64,000 bases of DNA, taken from contig JAFZQI010000031.1 in the NCBI GenBank assembly GCA_017620475.1, forward strand, positions 23,715 through 87,714. The letters run 5' to 3'. Position numbers and translations under genes: made by a program. The notes under the pieces are model-generated. The model saw only the letters and a list, made by a program, of their open reading frames with translations, made no database searches and was not told the origin of the DNA. Below are positions 25,822 to 36,208 of this stretch, piece by piece (the first letter of the stretch is position 1; each line of letters opens with the position of its first letter). The stretch comes from Clostridiales bacterium (GTDB lineage: Bacteria > Bacillota > Clostridia > Saccharofermentanales > Saccharofermentanaceae).

Positions 25822-28302
25822 TCATCTCTCCTGCACAATGATGGATGCGCGGTTCTGGATGTTCTTGCAGACATCCTCGATAGTCCTTTGTCCGGCGAAG
25901 AATCCGGCGGCTTCTTCCAATACGATATCAAGTACATCTTTGTCGTAGGATTGAGAGGAAGAAACGCTCGAGATCAGAGTAGCCAATTCGTCCGCCTGAG
26001 TCTGGGACAACTCGAGTATGAGACTCAGATCTCCGACCTTTTCCGGAGAGGCCTCCGCGTCTTTTCGGAGTTCTTCAATCATCTGATTGTTGATTTCGAT
26101 CTCCAAACCGCAGTTTTTCATAAAGGCGTTCCGGTTGACCGGGAAGGTGCCGGTGTTGAAACTAATGATGTGCTGAGTCTCCTCGCTAAGGAAATCGGAA
26201 ATGAAGTCCCACGCCAGTTCCGGATTCGGTGAAGAGGTCGTGATCGACATAGACAGCTGCCCGCTGGCAGCCATGCTCGTGCCGGAAAGTGAAGGCACAC
26301 CGGAGAAGATGATCTTGTCATCGTTATTGTGCTGGTACATCGCATAGAACTGCATATCGGACAGGGATACCGAACAGGATGCAACCATGTCATCCAGGAA
26401 GAGAATGTCGTCGTTCAGAGCGAACCCTTCCATACTCCCGGGCATGTTGGCATTGGACAAGCCGCTGCTTTTGCCATACTTCTTGACGGTTTCCAGTAAC
26501 GCTTTGAATTCTTCCGATTCGAAGTTGACCGTCTTATTTTCGTTGTCAATGAAGTGAGACGACAGGGACAGCATCCAGGCGCGGAGTAGCTCATCACAGC
26601 TGTCGGAATGGAGGAGCTGCACGGTCTCGGGAAGGGCAGAGGCCATCTGGTCGAAGTCGGAGAAAGTCCAGTTTTCCTTGGCACCGCTGTACTTGCTGTT
26701 CACGGCGTATCCTTCGACGGTAAAGGTGAGCGGGATCGAGTACAGTTTTCCGTCGGTTTCGAAGGAACGGAAGATGTTGTCAAAGTAGTCTGCCCGATTG
26801 ATACGGGTGTCTGCGTCAAGCATCGGATTCAGATCCAAAAGCATGGAGTCGTAATTGAACTGGGACATGTCGGAGAAACCCACGAGAATGTCCGGTCCGT
26901 TCCCACTGAGCATATCCATATTCAGGCGGTTCACACTATCGTTTAGCACTTTCCGGTAGTCTTCATCACTCATGGAAACCCCTGTCTCGGTCGAGTAGTC
27001 ACAGATCTCGATCCTTGCGGTATTCTCCGTATCCAGATTATAGGCGATGACCTTCTCGACGAAGTCGGGATCCGTCGTCCCGGTCACGCCCAGCTTGAGA
27101 ACGGTCTTTCCGGCATGCGGATTCTTGTCGGCTTTGGTCAGCTTCACCACGGACCAGGAAGTCGCTCCGCCGGCTTTCATGTCCATGGAAGTGCGGTCTT
27201 CCGTATCCATCAGCTTCATTTGGAAAAAGACCATCTCGTCTTCAGAACTGATCCGTCCGCCGAGCATGCTCAGATTCGAGGAGTTGACATCCGTATCTTT
27301 CCAGGACATGACCTGCGTGGATGTGTTTGTGATCGGATCGTATTTATCGATACCGTTGACGTTGAGCATGAAACAGTCATTCTCGCCCTGGCTGACGAAG
27401 AAGATCTTATTATCGGTCTTGATGGGATCCCCGACAAGTTTTCCTTCCTTGGTGTCGATCTCCTGGAGATATGCTTCTTCACCATCTGCCGTGTATTTCG
27501 GCATCAGGGCATACCATTTGCCGCCACAGCAAAGAAGCGTTCCGTTGAGTTCAGAGTTAGTCTCCTGATTGATCAGTTTTCCTTCCGAATCGAGAAGGTA
27601 GAATTTTCCGGTGGAAGCTAGGAGGAAACCTCCGTTTTGGAGAACATAGATCCGCATATCCGTAAGGCTTTCCTTGATCTGCAGATCCACATCGCGTACC
27701 TTCTCGCCTTCCGATGAAAGAATGAAAAGCTGCGGAACAGATGCGCACTCTTTCAGACTGAATTTGCTGGTTACCACCAGGATCTCTCCGTTTCCGTAGT
27801 CGTAGGCTTCACGGAACTCACAATCCGGGTCGAGCGGAATGCTCTTGACGGCATTTCCATCCATATCGAACAGCTGCAGGCTTCTCTCCTGGTACTGGTT
27901 ATAGATATCGATATACCGGTCCATCTGGGCATCGTCATTGAGGTTCAGGCGGTCGATCTCCTTTTGCACCTCATCCGGAATTTTGTAACTGACGAATACC
28001 TCACCCAGGATCCGATCGCCTACCACGCACCGGGAAGAAATATCACTATACTGGATCTCTTTTCCCTCGGGCATATGGACCTTCAGCTCAGAGACCTTCA
28101 CGTTATAGTAGGGATCGTCTTCTTTGATGACCTGTCCGGACTTGGTTTCCGATATTGTCTGCGATGTCTTCGATGCTCCGTTTGCGATTTTTCCGTTGCT
28201 GTCTGTTTCCTGTGTCCCATTCTTCTTGCCGCAAGCGGTCATAGATAAAACCATTCCGGAAATAAGGAGAAGGGAGAGTAAAGTTCTTGCTGTTTTCTTC
28301 AT
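25822..28302 (-). CDS. Large solute-binding lipoprotein: repeat-rich N-terminal half plus family 1-like binding domain
   Basis: This 826-residue protein has a clear lipoprotein signal (hydrophobic run, then MTAC at about residue 24). Residues about 60-350 contain repeated strands of the type LFDMDGNAV, LFILSSEGEKV and FYLLDSEGKLI, resembling beta-propeller blades. Residues about 395-826 form the solute-binding domain (GPDILVGFSDMSQFN, WDFISDFLSEE). GGAGG precedes the ATG. It is the full-length paralogue of the truncated protein at the window start, but stands alone without permeases. It may serve as a second ligand-capture subunit of that transporter or a sensor. Ligand unknown. The propeller call is from strand pattern only. 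Confidence 0.82.
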   Translation of the reverse strand: MKKTARTLLSLLLISGMVLSMTACGKKNGTQETDSNGKIANGASKTSQTISETKSGQVIKEDDPYYNVKVSELKVHMPEGKEIQYSDISSRCVVGDRILGEVFVSYKIPDEVQKEIDRLNLNDDAQMDRYIDIYNQYQERSLQLFDMDGNAVKSIPLDPDCEFREAYDYGNGEILVVTSKFSLKECASVPQLFILSSEGEKVRDVDLQIKESLTDMRIYVLQNGGFLLASTGKFYLLDSEGKLINQETNSELNGTLLCCGGKWYALMPKYTADGEEAYLQEIDTKEGKLVGDPIKTDNKIFFVSQGENDCFMLNVNGIDKYDPITNTSTQVMSWKDTDVNSSNLSMLGGRISSEDEMVFFQMKLMDTEDRTSMDMKAGGATSWSVVKLTKADKNPHAGKTVLKLGVTGTTDPDFVEKVIAYNLDTENTARIEICDYSTETGVSMSDEDYRKVLNDSVNRLNMDMLSGNGPDILVGFSDMSQFNYDSMLLDLNPMLDADTRINRADYFDNIFRSFETDGKLYSIPLTFTVEGYAVNSKYSGAKENWTFSDFDQMASALPETVQLLHSDSCDELLRAWMLSLSSHFIDNENKTVNFESEEFKALLETVKKYGKSSGLSNANMPGSMEGFALNDDILFLDDMVASCSVSLSDMQFYAMYQHNNDDKIIFSGVPSLSGTSMAASGQLSMSITTSSPNPELAWDFISDFLSEETQHIISFNTGTFPVNRNAFMKNCGLEIEINNQMIEELRKDAEASPEKVGDLSLILELSQTQADELATLISSVSSSQSYDKDVLDIVLEEAAGFFAGQRTIEDVCKNIQNRASIIVQER

Positions 28303-28468
28303 AGTTGACCTCCGATGATGTCAGGTTAGGTTTCTACTGTTGTTAAGATCATTTTATGTTTGAAGAATGACTTCGAAATGACGGGAAGGTGAGTGAATCG
28401 TAATAATGGGCAGACGGCATGTTATAATGCTTTTATAGGGGAAATATATAGGAATGAGGGATAGATTA

Positions 28469-29098
28469 ATGGAAGAGATGACTTATAAACGCAATGAATT
28501 ACTGGCGAATAAGGTGATCGAGGGACTTCGCTCCCGGAACATGGAAGGCATTTTAGCGGCAAGTAAAGAAGATGCCTTGGCAAAAGCACTGTCCCTTATT
28601 CCGGAGGGCAGTTCGATTTCCATGGGCGGATCCATGAGCGTGCACGCCATCGGATTGGCCTCGGCACTCAAAGAAGGAAATTACAACTTTATCGACCGTG
28701 ATGCATATGAGAATAAGCGGGAAGCGATGCTCCTTGCCTACGATGCAGACTTTTTTCTCAGCAGTGTGAACTCTATGACGGAAGACGGTGTACTGGTCAA
28801 TATCGACGGGAATTCCAACCGTGTTTCCGCCATCGCTCAGGGACCGAAACATGTACTCTTTATCGTGGGCATGAATAAGGTATGTAAAGACATCGACCAT
28901 GCCATGAAAAGAGCCCGGAATGTGGCGGCGCCCATCAACGCCCAGAGATTCGGGCTGAATACTCCCTGTACCAAGACCGGAAGCTGTTTCAACTGCAAGT
29001 CAGCGGATACGATCTGCTGCCAGTTCCTGATTACGAGATACTCCCGCCACGCAGGACGCATCACCGTGATATTGGTCAATGAGGATCTGGGATATTGA
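28469..29098 (+). CDS. LUD-domain protein (LutC/YkgG-like, DUF162)
   Basis: This protein of about 209 residues belongs to the family typified by lactate-utilisation subunits LutB/LutC, found in many clostridia as a single-domain protein of unsettled function. Signatures are PEGSSISMGGSMSVHAIGL, the YNFIDRDAYE segment, a GTP/CoA-fold-like core, and the C-terminus GLNTPCTKTGSCFNC ending in RITVILVNEDLGY. Four cysteines near residues 170-190 could bind metal. The start at 28469 follows GAGGG; an in-frame ATG at 28454 is an alternative. A TATAAT lies at 28423-28428. It is 16 bases before hydF on the same strand. Confidence 0.85.
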   Translation: MEEMTYKRNELLANKVIEGLRSRNMEGILAASKEDALAKALSLIPEGSSISMGGSMSVHAIGLASALKEGNYNFIDRDAYENKREAMLLAYDADFFLSSVNSMTEDGVLVNIDGNSNRVSAIAQGPKHVLFIVGMNKVCKDIDHAMKRARNVAAPINAQRFGLNTPCTKTGSCFNCKSADTICCQFLITRYSRHAGRITVILVNEDLGY

Positions 29099-29114
29099 TC
29101 GGGAGGACGATAAC

Positions 29115-30335
29115 ATGGATCTTTCTTCTACACCAAGAGGCGAACGCATTTACATCGGTTTTTTCGGCATGAGAAATGCCGGTAAATCCAGCGTGGTCAA
29201 TGCTTTTACCAATCAGAACATCGCAATCGTTTCCGATGTGAAGGGAACGACTACCGATCCGGTCTATAAGGCAATGGAGCTCCTTCCTCTGGGCCCTGTC
29301 ATGATCGTCGATACGCCCGGTATGGACGATGAGGGGGACCTAGGTATCCTTCGTATTGAGAAGTGTAAGGAAGTCATGGCGAAGGTGGATATCGCGATCC
29401 ATGTCGTCGATGGAACGATCGGCATGACCGATGGTGACCGTGTCCTCAAGAAGATGTTTGAAGAAAGAAATCTTCCTTACATCACGGTATATAACAAACT
29501 CGATCTGGTGCAGCAGCGCATCGGTAAAGGCCGCACCAGGGAAGTCGCGCAGGACAGTATCTGGGTGTCGGCTTCGGATAAGATCAACATTAACGATCTG
29601 AAGGAAATGGTGGCGCATCTGGTGGTGGATCCCAGCAGCGGACGAAAGATCATTGCCGATCTGATCAATGAAGGCGACATTGTAGTACTGGTTACGCCGA
29701 TCGATGAGTCGGCACCGAAAGGGCGACTGATCCTTCCGCAGCAGCAGACGCTGCGGGATATCCTTGATGCCGGTGCAGTGGGTATCGTGACGCAGGTGCC
29801 ACAGATCCCTTCTGTGCTTGCTTCTCTGAAAGATGCGCCAAGGCTTGTGGTGACGGACAGTCAGGCCTTTAAAGAAGTCAATGCATTAGTACCGCAGGAG
29901 ATCCCGCTGACCTCGTTCTCGTTGCTTTTCGCGCGGTATAAGGGCGATCTGGGTGAGGCGATATTGTCGGCCAAATATCTGGATACACTTCCTGACGGAG
30001 CGAAGATCTTGATTTCCGAGGGCTGTACACATCACCGTCAGTGTAACGATATCGGAACGGTAAAACTTCCGAAGATGATTGAGAAGACAACAGGGAAGGA
30101 TTTCCACTTCGAGTGGAGTTCCGGAGATTCTTTCCCGGATGATCTTTCCACATTTGATCTGGTGATTCATTGCGGCGGCTGCATGCTGAATCCGAGAGAG
30201 ATGATGCACCGCATCCGCGTTTGCCAGAGTGCCGGTGTTCCGATCACGAATTATGGCGTGATCCTGGCGCATATGCAGGGCATTCTTCCACGCGTATCCG
30301 CGCCGCTCCTTTCGAAAAAAGGATTGGGAGAATAG
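29115..30335 (+). CDS. hydF: [FeFe]-hydrogenase maturation GTPase HydF
   Basis: HydF is the scaffold on which the 2Fe subcluster of [FeFe] hydrogenase is built before transfer. It has 406 residues. The Era-like GTPase domain has Walker A GMRNAGKSS, DTPGMDD and NKLD. A middle dimerisation domain follows, and the C-terminal cluster domain has the CTHHRQCND and HCGGCML ligand motifs. GGGAGG at 29101-29106 fixes ATG 29115. HydE, HydG and the hydrogenase are not in the window, so the hyd genes are dispersed in this genome. Its presence implies hydrogen metabolism in an anaerobe. Confidence 0.96.
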   Translation: MDLSSTPRGERIYIGFFGMRNAGKSSVVNAFTNQNIAIVSDVKGTTTDPVYKAMELLPLGPVMIVDTPGMDDEGDLGILRIEKCKEVMAKVDIAIHVVDGTIGMTDGDRVLKKMFEERNLPYITVYNKLDLVQQRIGKGRTREVAQDSIWVSASDKININDLKEMVAHLVVDPSSGRKIIADLINEGDIVVLVTPIDESAPKGRLILPQQQTLRDILDAGAVGIVTQVPQIPSVLASLKDAPRLVVTDSQAFKEVNALVPQEIPLTSFSLLFARYKGDLGEAILSAKYLDTLPDGAKILISEGCTHHRQCNDIGTVKLPKMIEKTTGKDFHFEWSSGDSFPDDLSTFDLVIHCGGCMLNPREMMHRIRVCQSAGVPITNYGVILAHMQGILPRVSAPLLSKKGLGE

Positions 30336-30385
30336 CCACAAAAATGGCCAAAAACAGTCGCGAATTGAAGGACCGTATTGCGGAA

Positions 30386-31093
30386 TTATCCTGCAGTATC
30401 TCCGGCTCCGTCTTCTTCGCCCCAGAGTTCGCGCTCTCTTGCCTGGCGTTCGCGGATGGTCTTCTCGATCATCATGTCTTTAACCTTCATTAGGCGAGTA
30501 GTGGCAGAGCGCTCGCTCTCGTCGAGTTTCATGGTGATGTAGCGGATCTTCTCTTCGTAGTCCGGGATCATGACATGCTCGAGGGCGTTAACACGGCGGC
30601 GTGTCTTCTCGATCTCGGAAGCCATAAGCTGGCACTTCTTCTCGATCTCAGCAAGTGCGATAAGATCCGGCATAATGTCCGAAAGAGCAAGGATCGCATC
30701 GTCCAGGTCGATCGGGGTGAAAGAGTAACCGTAGGAATAGATATCGCCTTCGTCAGCCGTCTTGTACTGGGCCTTAAATACCGGCACTTTGACGCTCATG
30801 ACATTCTTCTCCGATACTTCCAAAGACATGCTCTGCTTGTGATACATCATGGCTACGGAAATGGCCTGATTGGACATAAGGGATCTGGCGATGGACATGT
30901 GCTGGTTGGCAACCTCGAGTTTGGCTTCGACCTCTCGGCGGATGCGCTTGTTCTCACGTACGGCTTCGAGGAACTGTCGCATGAGTTCATCACGCTTGTC
31001 CTTCAGAAGCTTATGTCCGCGACGCGCAGTAACAAGACGCTTCTTCAAGCGCGTCAGTTCCATTCTGGTCGGATTTACATTCGCAGTTGCCAT
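30386..31093 (-). CDS. ntpD: V-type ATP synthase subunit D (central stalk)
   Basis: It forms the long coiled-coil rotor shaft linking the catalytic A3B3 head to the membrane ring. It has 235 residues. The N-terminal helix has the family start NPTRMELTRLKKRLVTARRGHKLLKDKRDEL split over residues 7-37. A C-terminal helix with regular heptads ends in an acidic tail. AAAGGAT precedes the ATG. It is the last gene of the nine-gene operon, 14 bases after ntpB, and converges on hydF. Confidence 0.95.
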   Translation of the reverse strand: MATANVNPTRMELTRLKKRLVTARRGHKLLKDKRDELMRQFLEAVRENKRIRREVEAKLEVANQHMSIARSLMSNQAISVAMMYHKQSMSLEVSEKNVMSVKVPVFKAQYKTADEGDIYSYGYSFTPIDLDDAILALSDIMPDLIALAEIEKKCQLMASEIEKTRRRVNALEHVMIPDYEEKIRYITMKLDESERSATTRLMKVKDMMIEKTIRERQARERELWGEEDGAGDTAG

Positions 31094-31107
31094 TATCCTT
31101 TACGTCC

Positions 31108-32484
31108 TTACTTCTTCTCGTCGTAATACTTATCGAGGAGCTTGTCGCTGATACGCTTATGCTCCGATCTCGGCAGGATCCTAAGGAGTTTCCAGCCGAG
31201 GTCAAGTGTCTCTTCTACGGAACGGTCCTGATTGAAGCCCTGGGATACATATTCTTTCTCGAATGCATCCGCGAACTTCGCATAGAGCTTATCCATATCG
31301 GTAAGAGCCGCTTCACCCAGGATAACCATGAGTTCCTTGGCTTCCTTACCACGGGCATAAGCCGAGAAGAGCTGGTTCATGGTGTTACTGTGGTCTTCAC
31401 GTGTCTTGCCTTCACCGATACCCTTATCCTTAAGACGGGACAGAGACGGCAGAACGTCTACCGGCGGCATAATGCCTTTTCTGTAAAGCTCACGGGAGAG
31501 GATGATCTGTCCCTCGGTGATGTAACCGGTAAGGTCAGGGATCGGGTGGGTCTTATCGTCCTCAGGCATGGTCAGGATCGGGATCATGGTGATGGATCCG
31601 TTCTTGCCCTTCTGGCGGCCGGCTCTTTCGTACAGGGAGGCCAGGTCGGTGTACATGTAACCCGGATAACCACGGCGGCCCGGAACTTCCTTACGTGCGG
31701 CGGAAACCTCACGGAGAGCGTCCGCGTAGTTCGTGATATCCGTCAGGATAACCAGAACGTGCATGTCCAGGTCAAAAGCCAGATACTCGGCAGCAGTCAG
31801 CGCCATACGCGGAGTTGCGATACGCTCAACGGCCGGGTCGTTGGCCAGGTTGATAAAGAGTACGGTACGATCGATAGCGCCGGTCTCTTTGAAGCTGTCC
31901 ATGAAAAAGTTGGCTTCCTCGAAGGTGATACCGATAGCGGCAAATACTACGGCGAACTTCTCATCGGTGCCGCGGACCTTTGCCTGACGGGCGATCTGCG
32001 CAGCGAGGTTCGCGTGCGGAAGACCGGAAGCGGAGAAGATAGGGAGCTTCTGTCCACGTACGAGAGTGTTAAGACCATCGATGGCGGAAACGCCGGTCTG
32101 AATAAACTCGTTCGGGAAGTTTCTGGCGGCCGGGTTCATCGGAAGACCGTTTACGTCGAGTCTCTTGTCCGGGATGATCTCCGGACCGTCATCGATCGGG
32201 CGGCCCAGACCGTCAAATACGCGGCCCAGCATGTCCTTACTTACCGGAAGCTCCATCTGCTTTCCGGAGAATCTTACCTTACTGTCCGCCAGGTTGATGC
32301 CGGCGCCACTCTCAAAGAGCTGTACCAGAGCATTGCTGCCATCGATCTCCAGAACACGGCAGCGGCGCTTCTCGCCGTTCGCAAGTTCGATCTCACCGAG
32401 CTCGTTATAGCTGACATCCGTGACACCACGGACCATCATAAGCGGGCCCGCTACTTCCGATATGGTGCGGTATTCTTTAGCCAT
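31108..32484 (-). CDS. ntpB: V-type ATP synthase subunit B
   Basis: This is the non-catalytic nucleotide-site subunit of the A3B3 hexamer. It has 458 residues, the family length. It has the beta-barrel start [48 protein letters not shown] split across residues about 145-165 (lacking a canonical P-loop, as expected for B), [10 protein letters not shown] and [22 protein letters not shown] lies upstream; only three bases separate it from ntpA. Confidence 0.97.
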   Translation of the reverse strand: MAKEYRTISEVAGPLMMVRGVTDVSYNELGEIELANGEKRRCRVLEIDGSNALVQLFESGAGINLADSKVRFSGKQMELPVSKDMLGRVFDGLGRPIDDGPEIIPDKRLDVNGLPMNPAARNFPNEFIQTGVSAIDGLNTLVRGQKLPIFSASGLPHANLAAQIARQAKVRGTDEKFAVVFAAIGITFEEANFFMDSFKETGAIDRTVLFINLANDPAVERIATPRMALTAAEYLAFDLDMHVLVILTDITNYADALREVSAARKEVPGRRGYPGYMYTDLASLYERAGRQKGKNGSITMIPILTMPEDDKTHPIPDLTGYITEGQIILSRELYRKGIMPPVDVLPSLSRLKDKGIGEGKTREDHSNTMNQLFSAYARGKEAKELMVILGEAALTDMDKLYAKFADAFEKEYVSQGFNQDRSVEETLDLGWKLLRILPRSEHKRISDKLLDKYYDEKK

Positions 32485-32487
32485 GTC

Positions 32488-34254
32488 TTAGTCCTCCTTG
32501 TTCAGCAGCTCGGAAAGTTCAAATGCCAGCTGGGCGCCAACGGAGACATACTCATTCTCCGCTTCTTCCTCAGTGCAGTACTTGAAACGTCCGATCTTCT
32601 CACGGACAGGAAGGGCGACCAGCGCCTCGATGTCCGCGCCCATCTCCAGGGAGCTTGCTGCTTTGTCGTAATAATCCAGGATCAGCTTCATCATGTAATC
32701 CTGCTTCTTAAGCGATGTATGTGTATCGACTTCGTGGAAAGCCAGCTGATGCAGGAAGTCCTCACGGATCGATCTGGCCACTTCCATCTTCAGACGGTCA
32801 GTCGCGGACAGGGCATCCATACCGACGAGCTTCACGATTTCTTCGAGCTCGGCTTCTTCCTGAAGGATCAGCATCATTCTGGCACGGTTATTGTTCCATT
32901 CTGGAGAGACGTTCTCGTCAAACCAGGAAGCCAGAGAATCGGTATAAAGCGAATAACTGGTCAGCCAGTTGATAGCCGGGAAGTGACGCTTATAAGCAAG
33001 ACCGGCATCAAGTCCCCAGAATACCTTTACGATACGAAGTGTCGCCTGAGAGACCGGTTCGGAAATATCACCACCCGGAGGAGATACGGCACCGATGGCG
33101 GAGAGGGAACCTTCGAGGCCCTCGCTGCCCAGTACGGTCACGCGGCCGGCACGCTCATAGAACTGCGCCAGACGGGAACCGAGGTATGCCGGGTAACCTT
33201 CTTCACCGGGCATCTCTTCGAGACGTCCGGACATCTCACGGAGAGCCTCCGCCCAACGGGAGGTGGAGTCAGCCATGAGGGCTACGGAGTAACCCATGTC
33301 ACGGAAATATTCGGCAATGGTGATACCGGTATAAATGGAAGCCTCACGGGCGGCAACCGGCATATCCGAGGTATTCGCGATGAGCACGGTACGCTTCATC
33401 AAGCTCTCGCCGGTATACGGGTCGATGAGTTCCGGGAACTCGTTAAGAACGTCGGTCATCTCGTTACCACGCTCACCGCAGCCGATATAAACAACGATAT
33501 CTGCCTGAGCCCACTTCGCGAGCTGGTGCTGGGTGACGGTTTTTCCTGATCCGAAAGGACCCGGGATCGCGGCCACACCGCCCTTGGCGATCGGGAACAT
33601 ACAGTCGATCACTCGCTGGCCGGTAACCAGCGGCATGGTCGGTGCATGCTTCTTTACATACGGACGACCCTTACGGACCGGCCAGCGCTGATAGAGCATC
33701 AGGTCGATCTCTTCACCCTTATCGGTCTTGAGTTTTCCGACGGGCTGCTCGAGTTTATATTCGCCGCTCTTGATGGAAACGATCGTGCCGTTTACTCCCG
33801 GAGGTACCAGGATCTTATGCTTAACGGTCTCGGTCTCCTGAACGATACCGATCGTGTCGCCTTCCACCACAGTATCGCCATCCTTCTTGACGGCTTCAAA
33901 CTTCCAGACCGCTTCACGCGAAAGGGAAGGCACTTCGATACCACGGGAGAGGTTATTACCGATCTTCTCCATGATGGATTCCAAAGGACGCTGGATACCA
34001 TCGAAGATACCGCCGATCAAACCCGGCCCCAGTTCAACGGAAAGCGGAGCACCGGTAGATTCGACCGGCTCGCCGGCCTTAAGTCCGGCCGTCTCCTCGT
34101 AGACCTGGATCGAAGCACGGTCGCCGTGCATCTCGATGATCTCGCCGATGAGACGCTCGTTACTTACACGCACCACGTCAAAGAGGTTCGCATCACGCAT
34201 TCCTTCTGCAATTACCAGTGGTCCGGAGACCTTCACGATGGATCCATTGCTCAT
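32488..34254 (-). CDS. ntpA: V-type ATP synthase catalytic subunit A
   Basis: This subunit hydrolyses (or makes) ATP. It has 588 residues. An N-terminal barrel comes first, then the A-specific non-homologous insert (about residues 115-195), then Walker [11 protein letters not shown] at about 231-240, the catalytic [11 protein letters not shown] glutamate region, [22 protein letters not shown] signature, and the [12 protein letters not shown] loop. No intein or interruption is seen. The order and spacing match the bacterial NtpFIKECGABD arrangement. Confidence 0.97.
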   Translation of the reverse strand: MSNGSIVKVSGPLVIAEGMRDANLFDVVRVSNERLIGEIIEMHGDRASIQVYEETAGLKAGEPVESTGAPLSVELGPGLIGGIFDGIQRPLESIMEKIGNNLSRGIEVPSLSREAVWKFEAVKKDGDTVVEGDTIGIVQETETVKHKILVPPGVNGTIVSIKSGEYKLEQPVGKLKTDKGEEIDLMLYQRWPVRKGRPYVKKHAPTMPLVTGQRVIDCMFPIAKGGVAAIPGPFGSGKTVTQHQLAKWAQADIVVYIGCGERGNEMTDVLNEFPELIDPYTGESLMKRTVLIANTSDMPVAAREASIYTGITIAEYFRDMGYSVALMADSTSRWAEALREMSGRLEEMPGEEGYPAYLGSRLAQFYERAGRVTVLGSEGLEGSLSAIGAVSPPGGDISEPVSQATLRIVKVFWGLDAGLAYKRHFPAINWLTSYSLYTDSLASWFDENVSPEWNNNRARMMLILQEEAELEEIVKLVGMDALSATDRLKMEVARSIREDFLHQLAFHEVDTHTSLKKQDYMMKLILDYYDKAASSLEMGADIEALVALPVREKIGRFKYCTEEEAENEYVSVGAQLAFELSELLNKED

Positions 34255-34277
34255 TTTGATTACGCTCCTTTAATGTG

Positions 34278-34595
34278 TTACTGTTCTTTCAAAATATCGC
34301 TTCCGACTGCGCGCTCCACGGATTTGGAGATCGCCTTCATGCCCATGCCTTCGTTGCCGGTAACACCCGGGATCGGAAGGATGACAGGAAGCGGACGGTC
34401 GCTGTATTTATCGATTTCATCTTCCAGTTTCTTGGCCAGGGACTCGGTGATCAGGATCACGGCGTAGTCGCCTTCTGCCAGATTATGTAATGTGGTCGCC
34501 GGATTATCCATACGGTCGAGAGGGAAAATATCCAGACCGATGGAAGCGAAGCCGTAAATGCTGTCCCGGTCGCCCATGGCGGCAATTTTATTCAT
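34278..34595 (-). CDS. ntpG: V-type ATP synthase subunit F
   Basis: This small central-stalk subunit binds D and modulates coupling. It has 105 residues with the Rossmann-like order AAMGDRDSIYGFASIGLDIF, YAVILITESLAKKL and LPVILPIPGVTGNEGMG. It starts with GGAGG upstream and overlaps the end of subunit C by eight bases. Confidence 0.93.
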   Translation of the reverse strand: MNKIAAMGDRDSIYGFASIGLDIFPLDRMDNPATTLHNLAEGDYAVILITESLAKKLEDEIDKYSDRPLPVILPIPGVTGNEGMGMKAISKSVERAVGSDILKEQ

Positions 34596-35574
34596 ACAGC
34601 CTCCTTAATCTTCCTGCGACGGCGTCCAGCGGCAGGTTGTTCTGCTTGGCCGCCAGGATAATACGAATATTTCTGATTTCCGCTTCTTTTCCGAGATAGA
34701 AACCGATAAGCGGTTCCGGTCCGAGAGGACTGTTCTTCGTCGGAAGAAGCAGGGAGAGCATCTGGTCATCTACCCATTTTTCGAATTCCGCCGGGGAGGA
34801 GGACAAATATTTCGTCCCCGAACTATAGGACGTCGTGGACAGGTAGCCCATCAGTTCTTCCATAGGTTTTTCCGCTTCCGCACAGGCGACGAGTTTTTCT
34901 TTACTGATCGTCTTATTGCCGTCGGACAGTGCTTTTACCAAGAAAGAACTGTCCTTACCGGTCTTGATTGCACGGAATGCGGTCTTGATATTGCAGGTTG
35001 CGGTATAGATCTCCATCTCGTTGATAAGAAGTTCCACACCGGAAGACTCCGCCTCGGAGGTGATGTCTTCGAGACATTTCCGGTCGACCAGAACGTCTGC
35101 CATCTGTCCGTCTCCTGTCCGTACCAGAAGATCGTAGACCTCCTGACCGAGAGAGGAAAAAGGCTTGGGGAGCCGGTCGAATGCGTGGTTTTCGATGGCA
35201 TCCTTCATGAGCGGGATATCGATAGAAGAAGGCTTAATGAATTCCTGATCGACTTCAAAATCCGAAAGCAGACACTTGATGCCGGCCTTGAGATTGTGGA
35301 AGTCATTACGAAGGATCAAAGCACGGAAGATCCTGGGATCCGGTGCGGAAGCAAGTACCCAGGCCCAGGCACGTGACAGTTCCAGATCCAGGATCTTCCC
35401 ACTGTCTCTCGTATCATCGGGCATGGTCCAGCCGTGTTCCTGTAGCACCGCTACGACCGCCTCATAAGAGGGGGCCGCCAGCATCTTGTCCAGATCGGAT
35501 TTCCGGAAGAAATTCTTCTCATAGACATGTGCACCGGAAACGGCGTATGCGTATTTCGAAATACTTGGTCCCAT
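34588..35574 (-). CDS. ntpC: V-type ATP synthase subunit C (AC39-like)
   Basis: It is the funnel-shaped connector between the central stalk and the membrane K ring. It has 328 residues, all-helical, with the family N-terminus YAYAVSGAHVYEKNFF and a repeated three-lobed helical pattern. The C-terminus carries the conserved EAEIRNIRIILAAKQNNL segment before a basic end. It sits in the expected position between E and F. Confidence 0.92.
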   Translation of the reverse strand: MGPSISKYAYAVSGAHVYEKNFFRKSDLDKMLAAPSYEAVVAVLQEHGWTMPDDTRDSGKILDLELSRAWAWVLASAPDPRIFRALILRNDFHNLKAGIKCLLSDFEVDQEFIKPSSIDIPLMKDAIENHAFDRLPKPFSSLGQEVYDLLVRTGDGQMADVLVDRKCLEDITSEAESSGVELLINEMEIYTATCNIKTAFRAIKTGKDSSFLVKALSDGNKTISKEKLVACAEAEKPMEELMGYLSTTSYSSGTKYLSSSPAEFEKWVDDQMLSLLLPTKNSPLGPEPLIGFYLGKEAEIRNIRIILAAKQNNLPLDAVAGRLRRLYE

Positions 35575-35597
35575 GAACCTTCAATAGTCCTTTCTTC

Positions 35598-36188
35598 TTA
35601 TTTCTTCGCGAAAAGCACCCGGTTGATCTCGTCGCGCATATCACTTCCGCGATCGTTGATCAGGGCTTCCAGTGTGCCGTTATATTCGCAGTCTCCGCAG
35701 ATCAGGATGCACCCGGTATCGAAATCTCCGGGCTTATCTGACAGCGTGATCGTAGAACCGGTCTTCTCTGACAGTTCCGAAAGGAAAGACGCCGGAAGGC
35801 CTTCTTTATCCTTCGCACTCAAGATCAGTTCGCCATCTTCGCCTTCGCTGTTTCTGATCACGAAGTCACGTATCATGGAAAGGCGCTCTTCTTTCGGAAG
35901 ATTGCCGATGCGCTTTTTGGCTTCTTCGACGATCTCATCGATCATGGCAACGCGTTCCTGAAGCAGGCGCCGCTGCGACTTGGTATTCTGCGTCGCACGG
36001 TTCTGCTTGGACTGCGCTTCAATGACCGTCTGCGCGTCAGATAGCATCTTGGCCTCTTCTTCTTTGGCCTGTTCCGCCTTCTTCGCAATCAGTTTGCCGG
36101 CATCTTCTTCGGCCCTGGACACACGGGCATCTGCACTTTCACGTGCATCTTTCAGGATCCGGTCGATGATGGAATCTATTCCTGCCAT
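35598..36188 (-). CDS. ntpE: V-type ATP synthase subunit E (peripheral stalk)
   Basis: It is a peripheral stator subunit that pairs with the G/H-type protein encoded first in the operon. It has 196 residues. A long charged N-terminal helix (about 1-100, Ala/Glu/Lys-rich, predicted coiled coil) is followed by a compact C-terminal domain with GELILSAKDKEGLP and ALINDRGSDMRDEI. AAGGAG precedes the ATG. Confidence 0.9.
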   Translation of the reverse strand: MAGIDSIIDRILKDARESADARVSRAEEDAGKLIAKKAEQAKEEEAKMLSDAQTVIEAQSKQNRATQNTKSQRRLLQERVAMIDEIVEEAKKRIGNLPKEERLSMIRDFVIRNSEGEDGELILSAKDKEGLPASFLSELSEKTGSTITLSDKPGDFDTGCILICGDCEYNGTLEALINDRGSDMRDEINRVLFAKK

Positions 36189-36208
36189 ATCTGCTCCTTC
36201 ATTCTTTA

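Noticed and set aside
28340..28346. TTGTTAA before the LUD/hydF genes as a Rex (redox) operator
   Set aside because: Only one half-site is present; the second half (TTAACAA) is missing.
31087..33549. An open frame of 820 codons on the plus strand opposite ntpB and ntpA
   Set aside because: The opposite strand encodes highly conserved V-ATPase subunits; the antisense translation has no family features or ribosome-binding site.
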